Origin: Bog-532 sp963830385
Lineage (GTDB): Bacteria; Actinomycetota; Actinomycetes; Streptosporangiales; Streptosporangiaceae
Direction of reading: 5' to 3'
Assembly (NCBI GenBank): GCA_963830385.1
Contig: CAWHMD010000002.1
Span: 372,001-436,000, forward strand
Length of the DNA: 64,000 bases
The notes below the pieces were generated by a model that saw only the letters and a program-made list of their open reading frames with translations, was not told the origin of the DNA and did no database searches. Position numbers and translations under genes: made by a program. This document shows, piece after piece, positions 41,713 to 50,544 of this stretch; the stretch's first letter is position 1; each line of letters opens with the position of its first letter.

Positions 41713-43128
41713 GTGGACGGGCAGGTGGTGGTGACCGGCCTGGGGGCCGTCACTCCCGTCGGTAACGACCGGGAGTCGACCTGGCAGGCTCTGGTCAAGG
41801 GGGTCTCCGGGATGGACAGGATCACCGCCTTCGACCCGTCCGGGCTGCCCGCCCAGATCGCCGGCGAGGTCAAGGGCTTCGACCCGGCCGCGCTGCTGGA
41901 CACCAGGCGGCTGCGGCGGTCGGCCCGGTTCAGCCAGCTGGCCATCGCGGCCGGCCGCGAGGCGGTCGCGGACGCGGGCCTGGTCCTCGACGACGACACC
42001 AGGGACCGCACCGGCGTGGTGGTGAACCTGGCGGTGGCCGGGATGGGCGAGGTCGAGGCGGCCACGCGGCAGATCGCCCGGCCGGACCCGCCCCGGCTCA
42101 GCCCCTACTACGTGTCCTCGGTCATCCCCAACATGGCCGCCTGCGAGGTGGCGATCGACCTCGGCGTGCACGGCCCGGTCACGGCCAGCGCGCTGGCCTG
42201 CGCCAGCGGTATCTACGCGTTCCTGGAGGGACGGCGGCTGATCCTTTCCGGCGAAGCCGACGTGGTGGTCTGCGGCGGCACCGACGCCTCGATCACGCCG
42301 GTCATGTTCGCCGGGCTGTCCTCGATGGGCGCGCTGTCCAAGCGCAACGACGACCCGGCCCGGGCCAGCCGGCCGTTCGGCGCGAACCGGGACGGGTTCG
42401 TCTACGGCGAGGGCGCGGTGCTGGCCGTGCTGGAGTCGGCCGAGCACGCCCGCGCCCGCGGCGCCCGGAGCTACGGGACCGTGGCCGGCGGCGCCCTGAC
42501 CGCCGACGCGTTCCACGTGAGCGCGCCCGAGCCGACCGCCACCCAGACCGCCCGGGCCATCCGGCTGGCGCTAGTCAGCCCGGGAGGGCGGCCGGCCCGC
42601 CCGGACGAGCTGGTGGCCCGGGACGGGACCTCGATCGGGGAAGTCATCGTGCGGTCGGTCAAGTCCGGCTACGCCTACGTCAACAACCCGTCCGAGCAGG
42701 CGCAGCGGTTCCGCGACGGCTGGCTCTACACCGGCGACCTGGCCACCTGGGACGCCGACGAGTACGTGACGATCGTCGGCCGCAAGGACGACATGATCAT
42801 CTCCGGTGGCGAGAACGTGCACCCGGCCCAGGTCGAGGAGGTGCTGAACGAGCACCCCGGCATTCGCGACTCGGCCGTGGTGGGCCTGCCCGACCCGCGC
42901 TGGGGCGAGCTGGTGGTGGCCTACGTGGTGCGCTCGGATGACCGGCTCACCGCGGCCGAGTGCGACAAGCACTGCCAGGCCCATCCGATGCTGGCCGGGT
43001 TCAAGCGGCCCCGCGCCTACCGGTTCGTGCCCGAGCTGCCGGTCACCGCGACCGGCAAGAAAATGCACTACAAGGTGCGGGAGCTGGCCATCGCGGACGA
43101 CGCCGAGGGACTGCTGCTGCGGCCCTGA
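41713..43128 (+). pseudogene. chimera: ketosynthase N-terminal half fused in frame to acyl-CoA/AMP-ligase C-terminal part
   Basis: GTG 41713 with AAGGGAGGG upstream. Residues 1-287 are a FabF-type ketosynthase including active-site Cys163 (TASALACASG), but both catalytic His motifs are lost. From about residue 288 (nt ~42573) the sequence is an adenylate-forming ligase: RDGWLYTGDLATWDADEYV, GRKDDMIISGGENVHPAQVE and the C-terminal Lys in TATGKKMHYKVRE. The N-terminal AMP-binding core is missing. Neither activity can be complete. It is a deletion product that stayed in frame. The 3' end overlaps the convergent ATPase gene by 61 bp. Confidence 0.8.
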
Positions 43129-43712
43129 GGGGGCGCGGCGACCTCGGCCCACACGGTCCGGCCGCTGGGGTTGCCGCACACGCCGGAGGCCACCGACAGC
43201 GCGCGGACGATGAGCAGCCCGCGGCCGCGGTCGCTGTCGTCGTCGCCGCTGGCTCCGAGGTCGCCGCTGCCTCCGAGGTCGCCGCTGGCGCCGGCGGGGT
43301 CGGTGAACGGGTCACCGCTCAGGAAGAGCGAACCCGGGGCACCCTCGTCGGTGACGGCCACCCGGATCACCGGGCCCAGGCACGCCACCTCGACCGTGAA
43401 CCAGCCGCCGTCGCCGCTGGCCGTGTGCTGAACCGCGTTGGTGCCGAGCTCGACCGCGACCGAGATCAGGTCGTCGAGGGCACAACTGTCGGGCAGCAGC
43501 CCGGCGAGCCAGCGGCGGAGCTGGCGCAGCTCGGTCTCCTGACCACGGAACAGCCGCTGCCAGCGGTCGTGCCGCGCGACTCGCCAGCCTCGGGACCAGG
43601 TCGCGGGCCAGGTCCCGGACCGGTCAGCCCGGTCCCTACTGACGCTGTCCCGGCTTATGCTGTCCCGGCTGGGGCCAAAACTGCCGGACGCGGGCCGGTG
43701 TGCGTGAACCAT
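43068..43712 (-). CDS. HATPase_c_2 (anti-sigma/RsbW-type) ATP-binding protein
   Basis: 214 aa. The GHKL ATPase N-box is LISVAVELGTNAVQHT and the G1 box VAVTDEGAP; the glycine-rich lid region RGRGLLIVRALS comes late. A Gly/Asp/Ser repeat (GDLGGSGDLGASGDDD) is inserted before the lid. An N-terminal ~45-residue Ser/Asp/Arg stretch is low complexity. Such stand-alone kinases pair with sigma factors or anti-anti-sigma factors. The last 20 codons overlap the opposite-strand chimera, so the original stop may have been displaced by the deletion. Confidence 0.8.
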   Translation of the reverse strand: MVHAHRPASGSFGPSRDSISRDSVSRDRADRSGTWPATWSRGWRVARHDRWQRLFRGQETELRQLRRWLAGLLPDSCALDDLISVAVELGTNAVQHTASGDGGWFTVEVACLGPVIRVAVTDEGAPGSLFLSGDPFTDPAGASGDLGGSGDLGASGDDDSDRGRGLLIVRALSVASGVCGNPSGRTVWAEVAAPPQGRSSSPSASSAMASSRTL

Positions 43713-43823
43713 CCGTCACCCCTTACGGCCAGCGCAGGCCATGACCGCACATCGAAGTAACCGCGCCAACAGACGTTCCGTGTTCATTGGTATCCCTAGT
43801 ATGGATTCGTATACGGAGCCGCT

Positions 43824-43864
43824 GCAAGTGATTCTCACGCACTTGCATAAATCGGTGCACTTGC
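43824..43864. promoter_or_regulatory. GCAAGTG / GCACTTGC repeat cluster
   Basis: GCAAGTG at 43824-43830 and GCACTTGC at 43839-43846 form an inverted repeat. A third GCACTTGC lies at 43857-43864, 18 bp on. The cluster is about 110-150 bp upstream of the leftward ATPase gene, a plausible regulator-binding array. Confidence 0.45.
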
Positions 43865-44093
43865 GGCATGGATTTGCCTGTCCTGTCACTTATGCCCGAA
43901 ACCGCCCTGAAAACCCATTCAGCCTGCCGAATCGACGGGTCACGTCGAATCCGTCCAGAAGAACGCGAACGGTTATCAGTATCGAGGGGCGGCCTGTCTG
44001 GACGCAAGTGTCTCCGGTGTAATTGCGTGAGACATTGGCGTGGGCGGCGGGCGGCGCGCGGCTTTGCCCCGGTGAGGGCCGCTCCAGTCACAT

Positions 44094-44167
44094 GAGTTTC
44101 AAGATCCATCGCCGGGTTGCGTTGACGGCGCTATTCACTGACAACGTAACCGAGCAATGGATCATGA
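44094..44167. repeat. dispersed hairpin element, copy A
   Basis: Near-identical in layout to copy B at 50228-50302: a GAGTTTCAAG lead, 21-bp arms (44103-44123 and 44143-44163, 17 of 21 pairing) and a 19-base loop ending GCGCTATTCACTGAC. It sits just after the 3' end of the kinase gene. Confidence 0.75.
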
Positions 44168-44194
44168 CCCGGGTGACGCGGGAGCGCGGGCGGG

Positions 44195-45639
44195 TCAGCC
44201 GCCGTTGCCGCCGTTGCCGCCGGCGCCGGGGGCCGCGCCGGTGGTGGCGCTCGGCGAGGTGGTGGCGGCCGCGGCCGCCGAAGACGTCGGGGTCGGCGCG
44301 GTGGTGGTCGGGGCCGTGGTCGTGGGAGCGGTGGTCGTGGGGGCCGTGGTGGTCGGCCGGAAGGTCGGCGCGGTGCTGTGGCCGCCGCCCGCCGGGGCGG
44401 AGTTGACGGAGGTCGGCCTGGCGCCCCCGGTGCTGGCCGGGGTGGTGGGAGTGCTGCTCGCCACCGAGGGCGTGGTGGAGGACTGGACCGTCGTGGGCGT
44501 GCCCGAGCCGCCCGAGTGCGTCAGCACGAGGGCAATAGCCACCGCCGCGATGAGCACCACCGCGGCCAGCCCGGCGAACAGCAGGCCCTTGCGATTGCGG
44601 CGCGGCGGCTCCTCGGGCGGGTAGGGGTCCTGCGGCGGGTAAGGGCCGCCGGTCCCGTACGCCCCGCCGGCCCGTAGGCCCCCGAGCCCTGGTAGCCGGA
44701 CGGTGCCTGCTGCGTCGGAGGGGTCTGACCCCAGGCGGCCGCCGTCGGGGCGGTGGAGCCGCCCGGCGCGGCCAGGCCGATCGGCGGCGTCATACCCGCT
44801 GGCAGGTCGGTCCGGGTCGCGCTGACCAGCATGTCGTGCTCGTGGGTGGCCCACCGGGCCACGTCGCCGGCGCTGGCCGGGCGGTCGGCCGGGTCCTTGG
44901 CGATCAGCGCTTCGATCAGGCCCGAGACGCCGGGCGGGACCGAGGGCGGCAGCGGCGGCAGCGGCTGGTCCCGGTGCTTGATCGCGATCTCCAGCGGGGT
45001 CCCGGTGAACGGCGGGTTCCCGGCCAGCGCCTCGTAGCCGACGATGCCCAGCGCGTAAAGGTCGGCCGCGCCGGTCACCGGGCCGCCCCCGAGCCGTTCG
45101 GGTGCCATGTAGCCGGCCGTGCCGACCAGCATCCCGGAGGCGGTCATCGGGGCCGAGCCGGCCGCGTAGCTGATGCCGAAGTCGGTGACCTTGACCGTGC
45201 CATCCCGGTTCAGCAGCAGGTTGGCGGGCTTGATGTCACGGTGCACCAGGCCGGCGTCGTGCGCGGCCTGCAGCCCCGACGCGGCGCCGGCGATGATGTC
45301 CATCACCTGGGCGGGCGGCAGCGGGCCGTCCGCCAGCACCTGGGCCAGCGAGGGACCGTCGATCAGCTCCATGACCAGGAACGGCGGCTGGGGCGGCTTG
45401 GGCTCGACGTAGTCGTAGATGCGGGCGATGTTCGCCTGCGTCAGCGCCCCGGCCCGCTGCGCCTCGGCCCGGAACCGGGCCAGCGTCTCCGGCTGCTGGA
45501 CGTGCTGGGCCAGCAGCAGCTTGACCGCGACCGGCCGGCCCAGCACCAGGTCAGTGGCACGCCAGACCTCGCCGTAGCCGCCCGCGGCGACCCGGTCGTC
45601 GAGCTGGTAGCGGCCGTCGAGCCGCGCCTCACTAGGCAC
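44195..45639 (-). pseudogene. Ser/Thr protein kinase with membrane anchor, frameshifted in the linker
   Basis: ATG 45639. The kinase domain occupies residues about 9-270: glycine loop VAAGGYGEVW, VAVKLLL Lys, HRDIKPANLLL, TDFGISYA and YMAPERL. The juxtamembrane linker changes frame at a CCCC run (44662-44665 on the plus strand). The other frame then gives GGPYPPQDPYPPEEPPRRNR, a single membrane helix (GLLFAGLAAVVLIAAVAIAL) and a Thr/Pro/Ala-rich outer tail to the stop at 44195. One extra G on the coding strand restores a standard PknB-type receptor kinase. As it stands the kinase domain alone (372 aa) would be made. Confidence 0.78.
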
Positions 45640-45865
45640 CTGGCTGACTTACCCCCGCTCCCTGACTGTTATCCCGGCCGGGGCAGCATAACCGGCCCGC
45701 AGGCTCCGGCACGGGTATCCGGCCAAGCTTTTTAGCAAAAGCAATAAAGGGCGAATAGGGATCTTAATCCAAAGCGCGACATTGAGGGATTTTGCGCCGA
45801 AAATATGTGACGCTGTGTACGAGCAGTTAGTGGGCTGAGACGTAACGCAGCCGGGGAGGGATGGC

Positions 45866-47380
45866 GTGGCCCGTCCGAGGCTCAGCGAGCGCGCGCAGCA
45901 AAGGGCGCTGCGTCAGCAACTGCATGAGCGCGGAAGGGACCAGGCGGCGATCGCGGCCGAGTTCGCCCGGCGCTACCGGATGCGGCCGCGGAAGGCCTGG
46001 CGGCACGCGTACGGCTGGACGCTGCGGGAGGCGGCGGCCCGGATCAACGAGCTGGCCGCCCAGGACGGGCTGGACCCGCAGAGCCGGGCCGGGATGACCG
46101 CCGCGCACCTGTGCGAGTACGAGGACTGGCCGGGCGAGGCCTCCCCCGGCAGCGGCCGCGAGCCGACCGGCCGCAAGCCCACCGCGTACATCCTGTCCCT
46201 GCTGGCCCGGGCCTATGCGACCACGGTGCCGAGCCTGGTGGACGAGACCGACCAGTCATGGCTACCCCCGGCCGACCGGCTGGTCATCACCCAGCTGGCC
46301 GCCACCGTGGCCGCCGCCCAGCCCGCCCCGGTGGCCGACGCGGCCGAGGCGGCGGAGACCGCCCGGACGGACAACGAGCAGGTGGTCACGGCCGCCCGGG
46401 AAGCCCTGCAGCACGCCGAGCGGGCCATCCGCCGGGAGACCGACGAGGCCAGCCTGGCCAGCACCCGGGCCGAGCTCATCCGGCTGTCCAGGGCGTACAT
46501 GACCGGGGAGCCGTTCCCGCTGTTCCAGCGGATGCGGCGGGTCCGGGCGGGGATCCACCGGTCCCTCGACCTGCGGCTCTGGCCGCAGGACGAGAAGGAG
46601 CTGTACTTCCTCCTCGGCCTGCTGAACAGCCTGATGGCGGTGGCCGCCAGCGACCTCGGCTACGCGGTCGCGGCCGGGAAGCTGGCCCAGGCCGGCTGGG
46701 CCTACGCCACGATCGTCGACCACCCGCCGTTAATGGCTCAGGTGCAGACCGAGCTGGCCGCCATCACCTACTGGTCCGGCCGGCCCGACGAGAGCCGGCG
46801 GCACGCCGTATGCGGCCTGGAGCTGCTCACCAGGGGCCCGAACGCGGCCCAGCTGCACCTGCATCAGGCCCGCGCGGCGGGCCGCCTGGGGGATGTCACC
46901 ACCGCCCGGCAGGCCATCGCGGCCGCCGCCGACGCCCGCGACCGGGACCACCACGACGACGTGCTGGAGATCGCGGGCGAGTTCGGCTTCTCGCTGGCCT
47001 CCCAGCACTACCTGGCCGGAGCGGCCCTGGCCGAGGCGCCCGGTGCCGAGCGGGAGGCGGCGGCCGAGCTCGAGCTGGCCACCGCCATGTACGACCTGGG
47101 GCCGGGGCCCGACGGGGATCACAGCTTCGGCTGCGCGGCCCGGGCGCGGACCACGCTGGCGGCCACCCGGCTGCGGGCCGGACGGCTGGACGCGGTCCAG
47201 CCCGCGATCGCCCCGGTGCTGGCGCTGCCCCGCGGCCAGCGGATCGACTCGATCGCCGCCGGTCTCAGCCAGGTCCGCGACGAGCTGCGCCGCCCCCGCT
47301 ACCGGGGCGCGGCAGGGACGGCCGACCTCGACGAGCAGATCCGCCTTTTCTTGCGGGAAACCGCGGTCACCGGGCGTTAG
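45866..47380 (+). CDS. XRE-type regulator with large helical-repeat C-terminus
   Basis: 504 aa from GTG 45866 (GGGAGGG five bases upstream; the nearby ATG is out of frame). The basic N-terminus leads to an HTH-like region near residues 30-75 (WRHAYGWTLREAAARINELA). The rest is alpha-helical with TPR-like character (QLHLHQARAAGRLGDVTTAR; LAGAALAEAPGAEREAAAEL). This architecture is common among actinomycete regulators of unknown ligand. It converges on the small XRE gene with a 14-bp overlap. Confidence 0.75.
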   Translation: MARPRLSERAQQRALRQQLHERGRDQAAIAAEFARRYRMRPRKAWRHAYGWTLREAAARINELAAQDGLDPQSRAGMTAAHLCEYEDWPGEASPGSGREPTGRKPTAYILSLLARAYATTVPSLVDETDQSWLPPADRLVITQLAATVAAAQPAPVADAAEAAETARTDNEQVVTAAREALQHAERAIRRETDEASLASTRAELIRLSRAYMTGEPFPLFQRMRRVRAGIHRSLDLRLWPQDEKELYFLLGLLNSLMAVAASDLGYAVAAGKLAQAGWAYATIVDHPPLMAQVQTELAAITYWSGRPDESRRHAVCGLELLTRGPNAAQLHLHQARAAGRLGDVTTARQAIAAAADARDRDHHDDVLEIAGEFGFSLASQHYLAGAALAEAPGAEREAAAELELATAMYDLGPGPDGDHSFGCAARARTTLAATRLRAGRLDAVQPAIAPVLALPRGQRIDSIAAGLSQVRDELRRPRYRGAAGTADLDEQIRLFLRETAVTGR

Positions 47381-47837
47381 AGACGACCAGCACCGCGATC
47401 GGGCGACGGCAGTGCGGGCACGCCTCCATCGCGACCCGGGAGGCACCGGCCACCTCGGGCGGGGCGGGCTCCTCTTCCGGCACCGGGCGGACGGACCGCA
47501 GGCGGGCGGCCGCCAGCTCGTCGCGGGCCAGCTGGGCGGAGTTGCGGGCCCGCTGCCGGAGCACCGCGCCGGCGCTCTCGATCCGGTCATAGGACGCCAC
47601 CAGCCGGTTCTCGGCCTTGAGCAGCTCGTCGCAGCGCACCCAGAATTGCCGGCGCAGCCGGTGGCGGCCCAGCTCGGCGTCGGACAGGGTGCTGCGCGAG
47701 TACCCGGTCATCGGGGCCAGGTCCCACTGGCTGAGGCCGGCCCGGTTGCGCATCGCCGCCAGCTGGCGGCCCAGGGCGCGCCGCATCTGCAGCAGCGACT
47801 CGTCGCCGGCCTCGTCCGGGACCGGGGCGGGCCTCAC
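47367..47837 (-). CDS. XRE-family HTH protein with C-terminal CPHC tail
   Basis: 156 aa from GTG 47837, coupled to the upstream methyltransferase by a GTGA overlap. The HTH is AAMRNRAGLSQWDLAPMTGY followed by SRSTLSDAELGRHRLRR. A helical middle and a C-terminal CPHCRRPIAVLVV follow; this single CxxC probably binds metal only as a dimer. It is a clear paralogue of the gene at 50545-51093. Role unknown; sequence-specific DNA binding is inferred from the HTH. Confidence 0.75.
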   Translation of the reverse strand: MRPAPVPDEAGDESLLQMRRALGRQLAAMRNRAGLSQWDLAPMTGYSRSTLSDAELGRHRLRRQFWVRCDELLKAENRLVASYDRIESAGAVLRQRARNSAQLARDELAAARLRSVRPVPEEEPAPPEVAGASRVAMEACPHCRRPIAVLVVSNAR

Positions 47838-48661
47838 CGGTCCGCCCCGTCGCCGGTGGCCGGGCGCTGCGCCGTCGCGAACGCCATCCGCACGTGCCGG
47901 ACCAGCGTGCCGTCCGGCTCCCGCATCCGGTCCAGCAGCGCGAAGGCCGCCCGGCGGGCCGCGTCCCGGTCCGCGCCGGGTATGTGCTGCCAGGCCAGCC
48001 GGGGCGCTTCGGCCCAGGACGCCTGCCACCACTGCCGCGGCCCGGTGTAGCGCACGTCGATTGTCCGGACGGCGACCTCGATGCCGGTGTACCCGAGCGC
48101 CGCCAGCTGGGTCGTCATCTCTTCCGGCGACCCGAGCCGCCGCACGTAGCTCTCGAACCCGGCGTGCTTGGCGAACGCGTCGACCGCGCCGAACACCGGC
48201 GACCAGCGCGGGTCGGGGCCGATACCCCAGGAGAAGCCGAGCGTGCCGCCCGGCTTGAGCACCTCCCGCCAGTTCCGCAGCGCCTGCCCGGTGTCCGGCA
48301 GCAGGTACAGCACCAGGCTGGCCAGCACGGTGTCGAAGCTGGCGGGCGTGAACGGCGGCTGGCCCGCGTCACCGCGCCGGGTCCGCACGTTGCCGAACCC
48401 GCGGGCGGCGGCCTCGGCGGCGGTGCGCCGCAGCATCCCCTCCGACAGGTCGAGGCCGGTCACCTGGCCACCCGGGGAGATCGCACGGGCGCAGCGGACG
48501 GCGATGGCCCCGGCTCCGCAGCCGGCGTCCAGTACCTGGTCACCGGGACGGGGGGTGGCCAGCGCGACCAGCTGCTCGGCGACCGGCCCGGCGAACTGGG
48601 CGCCGGAGCTGTCGTAGCGGGGCGCCGCCTCCTCGAAGGTGGCGATCAGCGGGCTGCTCAT
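47834..48661 (-). CDS. class I SAM-dependent methyltransferase
   Basis: 275 aa. SAM motif I is VLDAGCGAGAIAVRCA, then VTGLDLSEGMLRR, RRGDAGQPPF and SFDTVLASLVLYLLPD, typical of UbiE/Coq5-like small-molecule methyltransferases. It starts one base after the substrate-binding protein stop and is coupled to the XRE gene downstream, making a three-gene leftward operon. Substrate unknown. Confidence 0.85.
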   Translation of the reverse strand: MSSPLIATFEEAAPRYDSSGAQFAGPVAEQLVALATPRPGDQVLDAGCGAGAIAVRCARAISPGGQVTGLDLSEGMLRRTAAEAAARGFGNVRTRRGDAGQPPFTPASFDTVLASLVLYLLPDTGQALRNWREVLKPGGTLGFSWGIGPDPRWSPVFGAVDAFAKHAGFESYVRRLGSPEEMTTQLAALGYTGIEVAVRTIDVRYTGPRQWWQASWAEAPRLAWQHIPGADRDAARRAAFALLDRMREPDGTLVRHVRMAFATAQRPATGDGADR

Positions 48662-48662
48662 C

Positions 48663-49655
48663 TCAGCTCCCTACCGGTTTCGTCATCACGGTCATGCTGA
48701 AGCGCTGCTTGAGCAGCCCGAAGCTCTGCATGAGGTCCGGGACCCGCTGCAGATGCACGGCGTCCACGGTGGCCGGGAAGTTGCCGAGCGCCATGATCGC
48801 CGCGATCTGCTTGGTGATCGTGGTGTCCTTGGTGAGCGCCTTTTCCACCAGCGGCCGGTTGGTGTCGGACAGGGCCTGACCCTCGTCCAGCGCCTTGGCC
48901 ACGGCCGCCGCGGTCTTCGGGTACTTGCGGCACCACTGGACGGTGGCGGCGTAACCGTCGATCGGGAAGTCCTGGGTGGCGCCCTGGTTGACGTCGAGCA
49001 GGGCCTCGCCGCCGACCTGTTCCTCGGCCTGGCTCAGGTACGGCTCGGGCAGGTAGGCGGCGTCGATGTGGTGCGCTTTGAGCGCGGCGGCCATGGCCGG
49101 GAAGCCCATCGCCACGAAGTGCACCTTGGAGGCGGGCACGCCCTGAGCGGCCAGCGCCGACGACACCAGCAGCTGGGCCACGCTGCCGAGGGCGTTGACC
49201 GCGATCGTCTTCCCCTGCAGCTGCTTGACGTTGTTCATGCCGGAGTCCGGCAGCACCACGACCTCGTCCACGTTCGCCGCGCCCGCGTAACCGTCGGCCA
49301 GGATGTGGAACTGGGCCGCCTTGTGCACCTGGGCCAGAATGAAACCGGCGTAGGCGCCATTGACCACGTCGATGCCGCCGTTGAGCAGCTCGGGGGTGAC
49401 GTTGGCACCGGCCGAGATATTGACGATCTTCACGTTGAGGCCGGCCTTGCGGAAAAGGCCGTCCCGCTGGGCCACGTAGACCCCGGCCGAAGAGGCCGTG
49501 GGAACGGCCGCGATGACCAGGCTGGTCTTCTCCGGGCCGGTGGACGACACTTTCTCGGCGGCCGCGCCGGATGCGCACCCGGCGGCCGTGATCGCGGCCA
49601 GGGCGGTGATCAAGACGGCCACCCGGGGCCTGAGCGTCCGCGACAACTTAGACAT
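48663..49655 (-). CDS. ABC transporter substrate-binding lipoprotein, SsuA/ThiY-like
   Basis: 330 aa from ATG 49655. The leader ends in the lipobox ITAAGC. The NMT1/SsuA-like core is SLVIAAVPTASSAGVYVAQR, DGLFRKAGLNVKIVN, GKTIAVNALGSVAQLL and HIDAAYLPEPYLSQAEEQ. Ligands of this class are sulfonates, nitrate or thiamine precursors. No permease or ATPase gene is adjacent, so it is an orphan here. It precedes a methyltransferase and an XRE regulator. Confidence 0.85.
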   Translation of the reverse strand: MSKLSRTLRPRVAVLITALAAITAAGCASGAAAEKVSSTGPEKTSLVIAAVPTASSAGVYVAQRDGLFRKAGLNVKIVNISAGANVTPELLNGGIDVVNGAYAGFILAQVHKAAQFHILADGYAGAANVDEVVVLPDSGMNNVKQLQGKTIAVNALGSVAQLLVSSALAAQGVPASKVHFVAMGFPAMAAALKAHHIDAAYLPEPYLSQAEEQVGGEALLDVNQGATQDFPIDGYAATVQWCRKYPKTAAAVAKALDEGQALSDTNRPLVEKALTKDTTITKQIAAIMALGNFPATVDAVHLQRVPDLMQSFGLLKQRFSMTVMTKPVGS

Positions 49656-49899
49656 GGCAAAACAATCAGCTGCCGACGCGGGTGCCGGTAAGGGCCGGCA
49701 TGAAGTCCGGCAGGAGAATTTCGGTGAAAATTGCACTCAAATCGTCGCTGTAATTGCAGAGAATGCTCGAATTACTGTTTTTCAATTTAACTAAAGGGTC
49801 TGATGTGGTTTATGTGACCCGCCGGTGCGGGCCTGGTGGGGGTTCGGGCTGCTCGTGCGGCGGGGCGGCTTCGGGTGACGTCGCTGCGCGGACGCTTTT

Positions 49900-50090
49900 G
49901 GGACGCGGCTCGCGGGCGCCTCGGGACGCGCGGTTCGCGGACGCTTCGGGACGCGGGTCGCGGGCCTCTCGGGACGCGGCTCGCCGGGCGCCTCGGGACG
50001 CGGCTCGCCGGGCGCCTCGGGACGCGCGGTTCGCGGGCCCCCTCAGGACGGGCTCGGCGGCGCCTCGGGACGCGGCTCGCCGGGCGCCTC
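49900..50090. repeat. 24-bp GC-rich tandem repeat array
   Basis: Eight units, 22-26 bp each, consensus GGGACGCGGCTCGCCGGGCG + CCTC. The flanks are also related to each other (TCGGGTGACGTCGCTGCGCG at 49871; TCGGGTGATGTCCTTGCGTG at 50090). Unit lengths not divisible by three argue against coding. Confidence 0.85.
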
Positions 50091-50227
50091 GGGTGATGTC
50101 CTTGCGTGGGCGCCCTGGGACAGAGCTCGGCCGCTCGGCTTTTCGGCTGGCGGGACGACGGCGACGGGATGGGCCAGCCCGGCGATGGTATGCCCGTGAC
50201 GTGCCTCACCGAGCGCCTCAGTCGCAG

Positions 50228-50302
50228 GAGTTTCAAGATCCATCGGCCGGTTACGTTCTCAGCGCTATTCACTGACAACGTAACCGGCCGATGGATAATG
50301 AA
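50228..50302. repeat. dispersed hairpin element, copy B
   Basis: Perfect 20-bp arms (50238-50257 and 50277-50296) around a 19-base loop containing GCGCTATTCACTGAC, preceded by GAGTTTCAAG. Copy A at 44094-44167 shares lead, loop and arm ends. The structure resembles a miniature inverted-repeat or REP-like element. Confidence 0.8.
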
Positions 50303-50544
50303 CGGGCAGGCGCGGCCGGCGCCGTGTCAACTGCGCAGTGGCCATCCAGACGGGGCATCCGTGTGCCCGTGGCGTGCCTCACCCAGCCCCCTGGTAACAC
50401 CCGTCTCAGCTCAGGAGATTCGCCGCCGGCCGGCGGCCTGGGCCGGGGCCCGGGTGGCGATCCTCGACGGGGTGGGGCACTGGTGGATGGCCAGGATCCG
50501 GTGCCGGCTCGTTCTGGCGCGGGGACAGTCTGCGCAGCAACAGG

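Larger units (their letters stand above)
43713..44194. other. non-coding spacer with repeats
   Basis: No gene recognised. AT-richer than average between 43760 and 44030. It carries three copies of an ACTTGC-type heptamer at 43824-43864 and one copy of the dispersed hairpin element at 44094-44167. The minus strand should hold the promoter of the ATPase gene. Confidence 0.5.
49656..50544. other. repeat-rich non-coding spacer
   Basis: Almost 900 bases without a credible gene. An AT-rich leader (49680-49810) precedes the binding-protein gene. Then come a 24-bp GC-rich tandem array (49900-50090) and the dispersed hairpin copy B (50228-50302). Two related segments, near 50188-50235 and 50362-50420, share GCCCGTGRCGTGCCTCACC and a CAGGAG tail. 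Open frames in the array are by-products of its composition. Confidence 0.6.

Noticed and set aside
41713..43128. A novel bifunctional ketosynthase-ligase enzyme
   Set aside because: Both halves lack essential parts (KS His motifs; ligase AMP-binding core), so a deletion product is the simpler reading.
49787..50278. 163-aa minus-strand frame over the 24-bp array
   Set aside because: The translation is an Arg/Pro repeat produced by the GC-rich array. Unit lengths vary by single bases, which a real gene would not tolerate.
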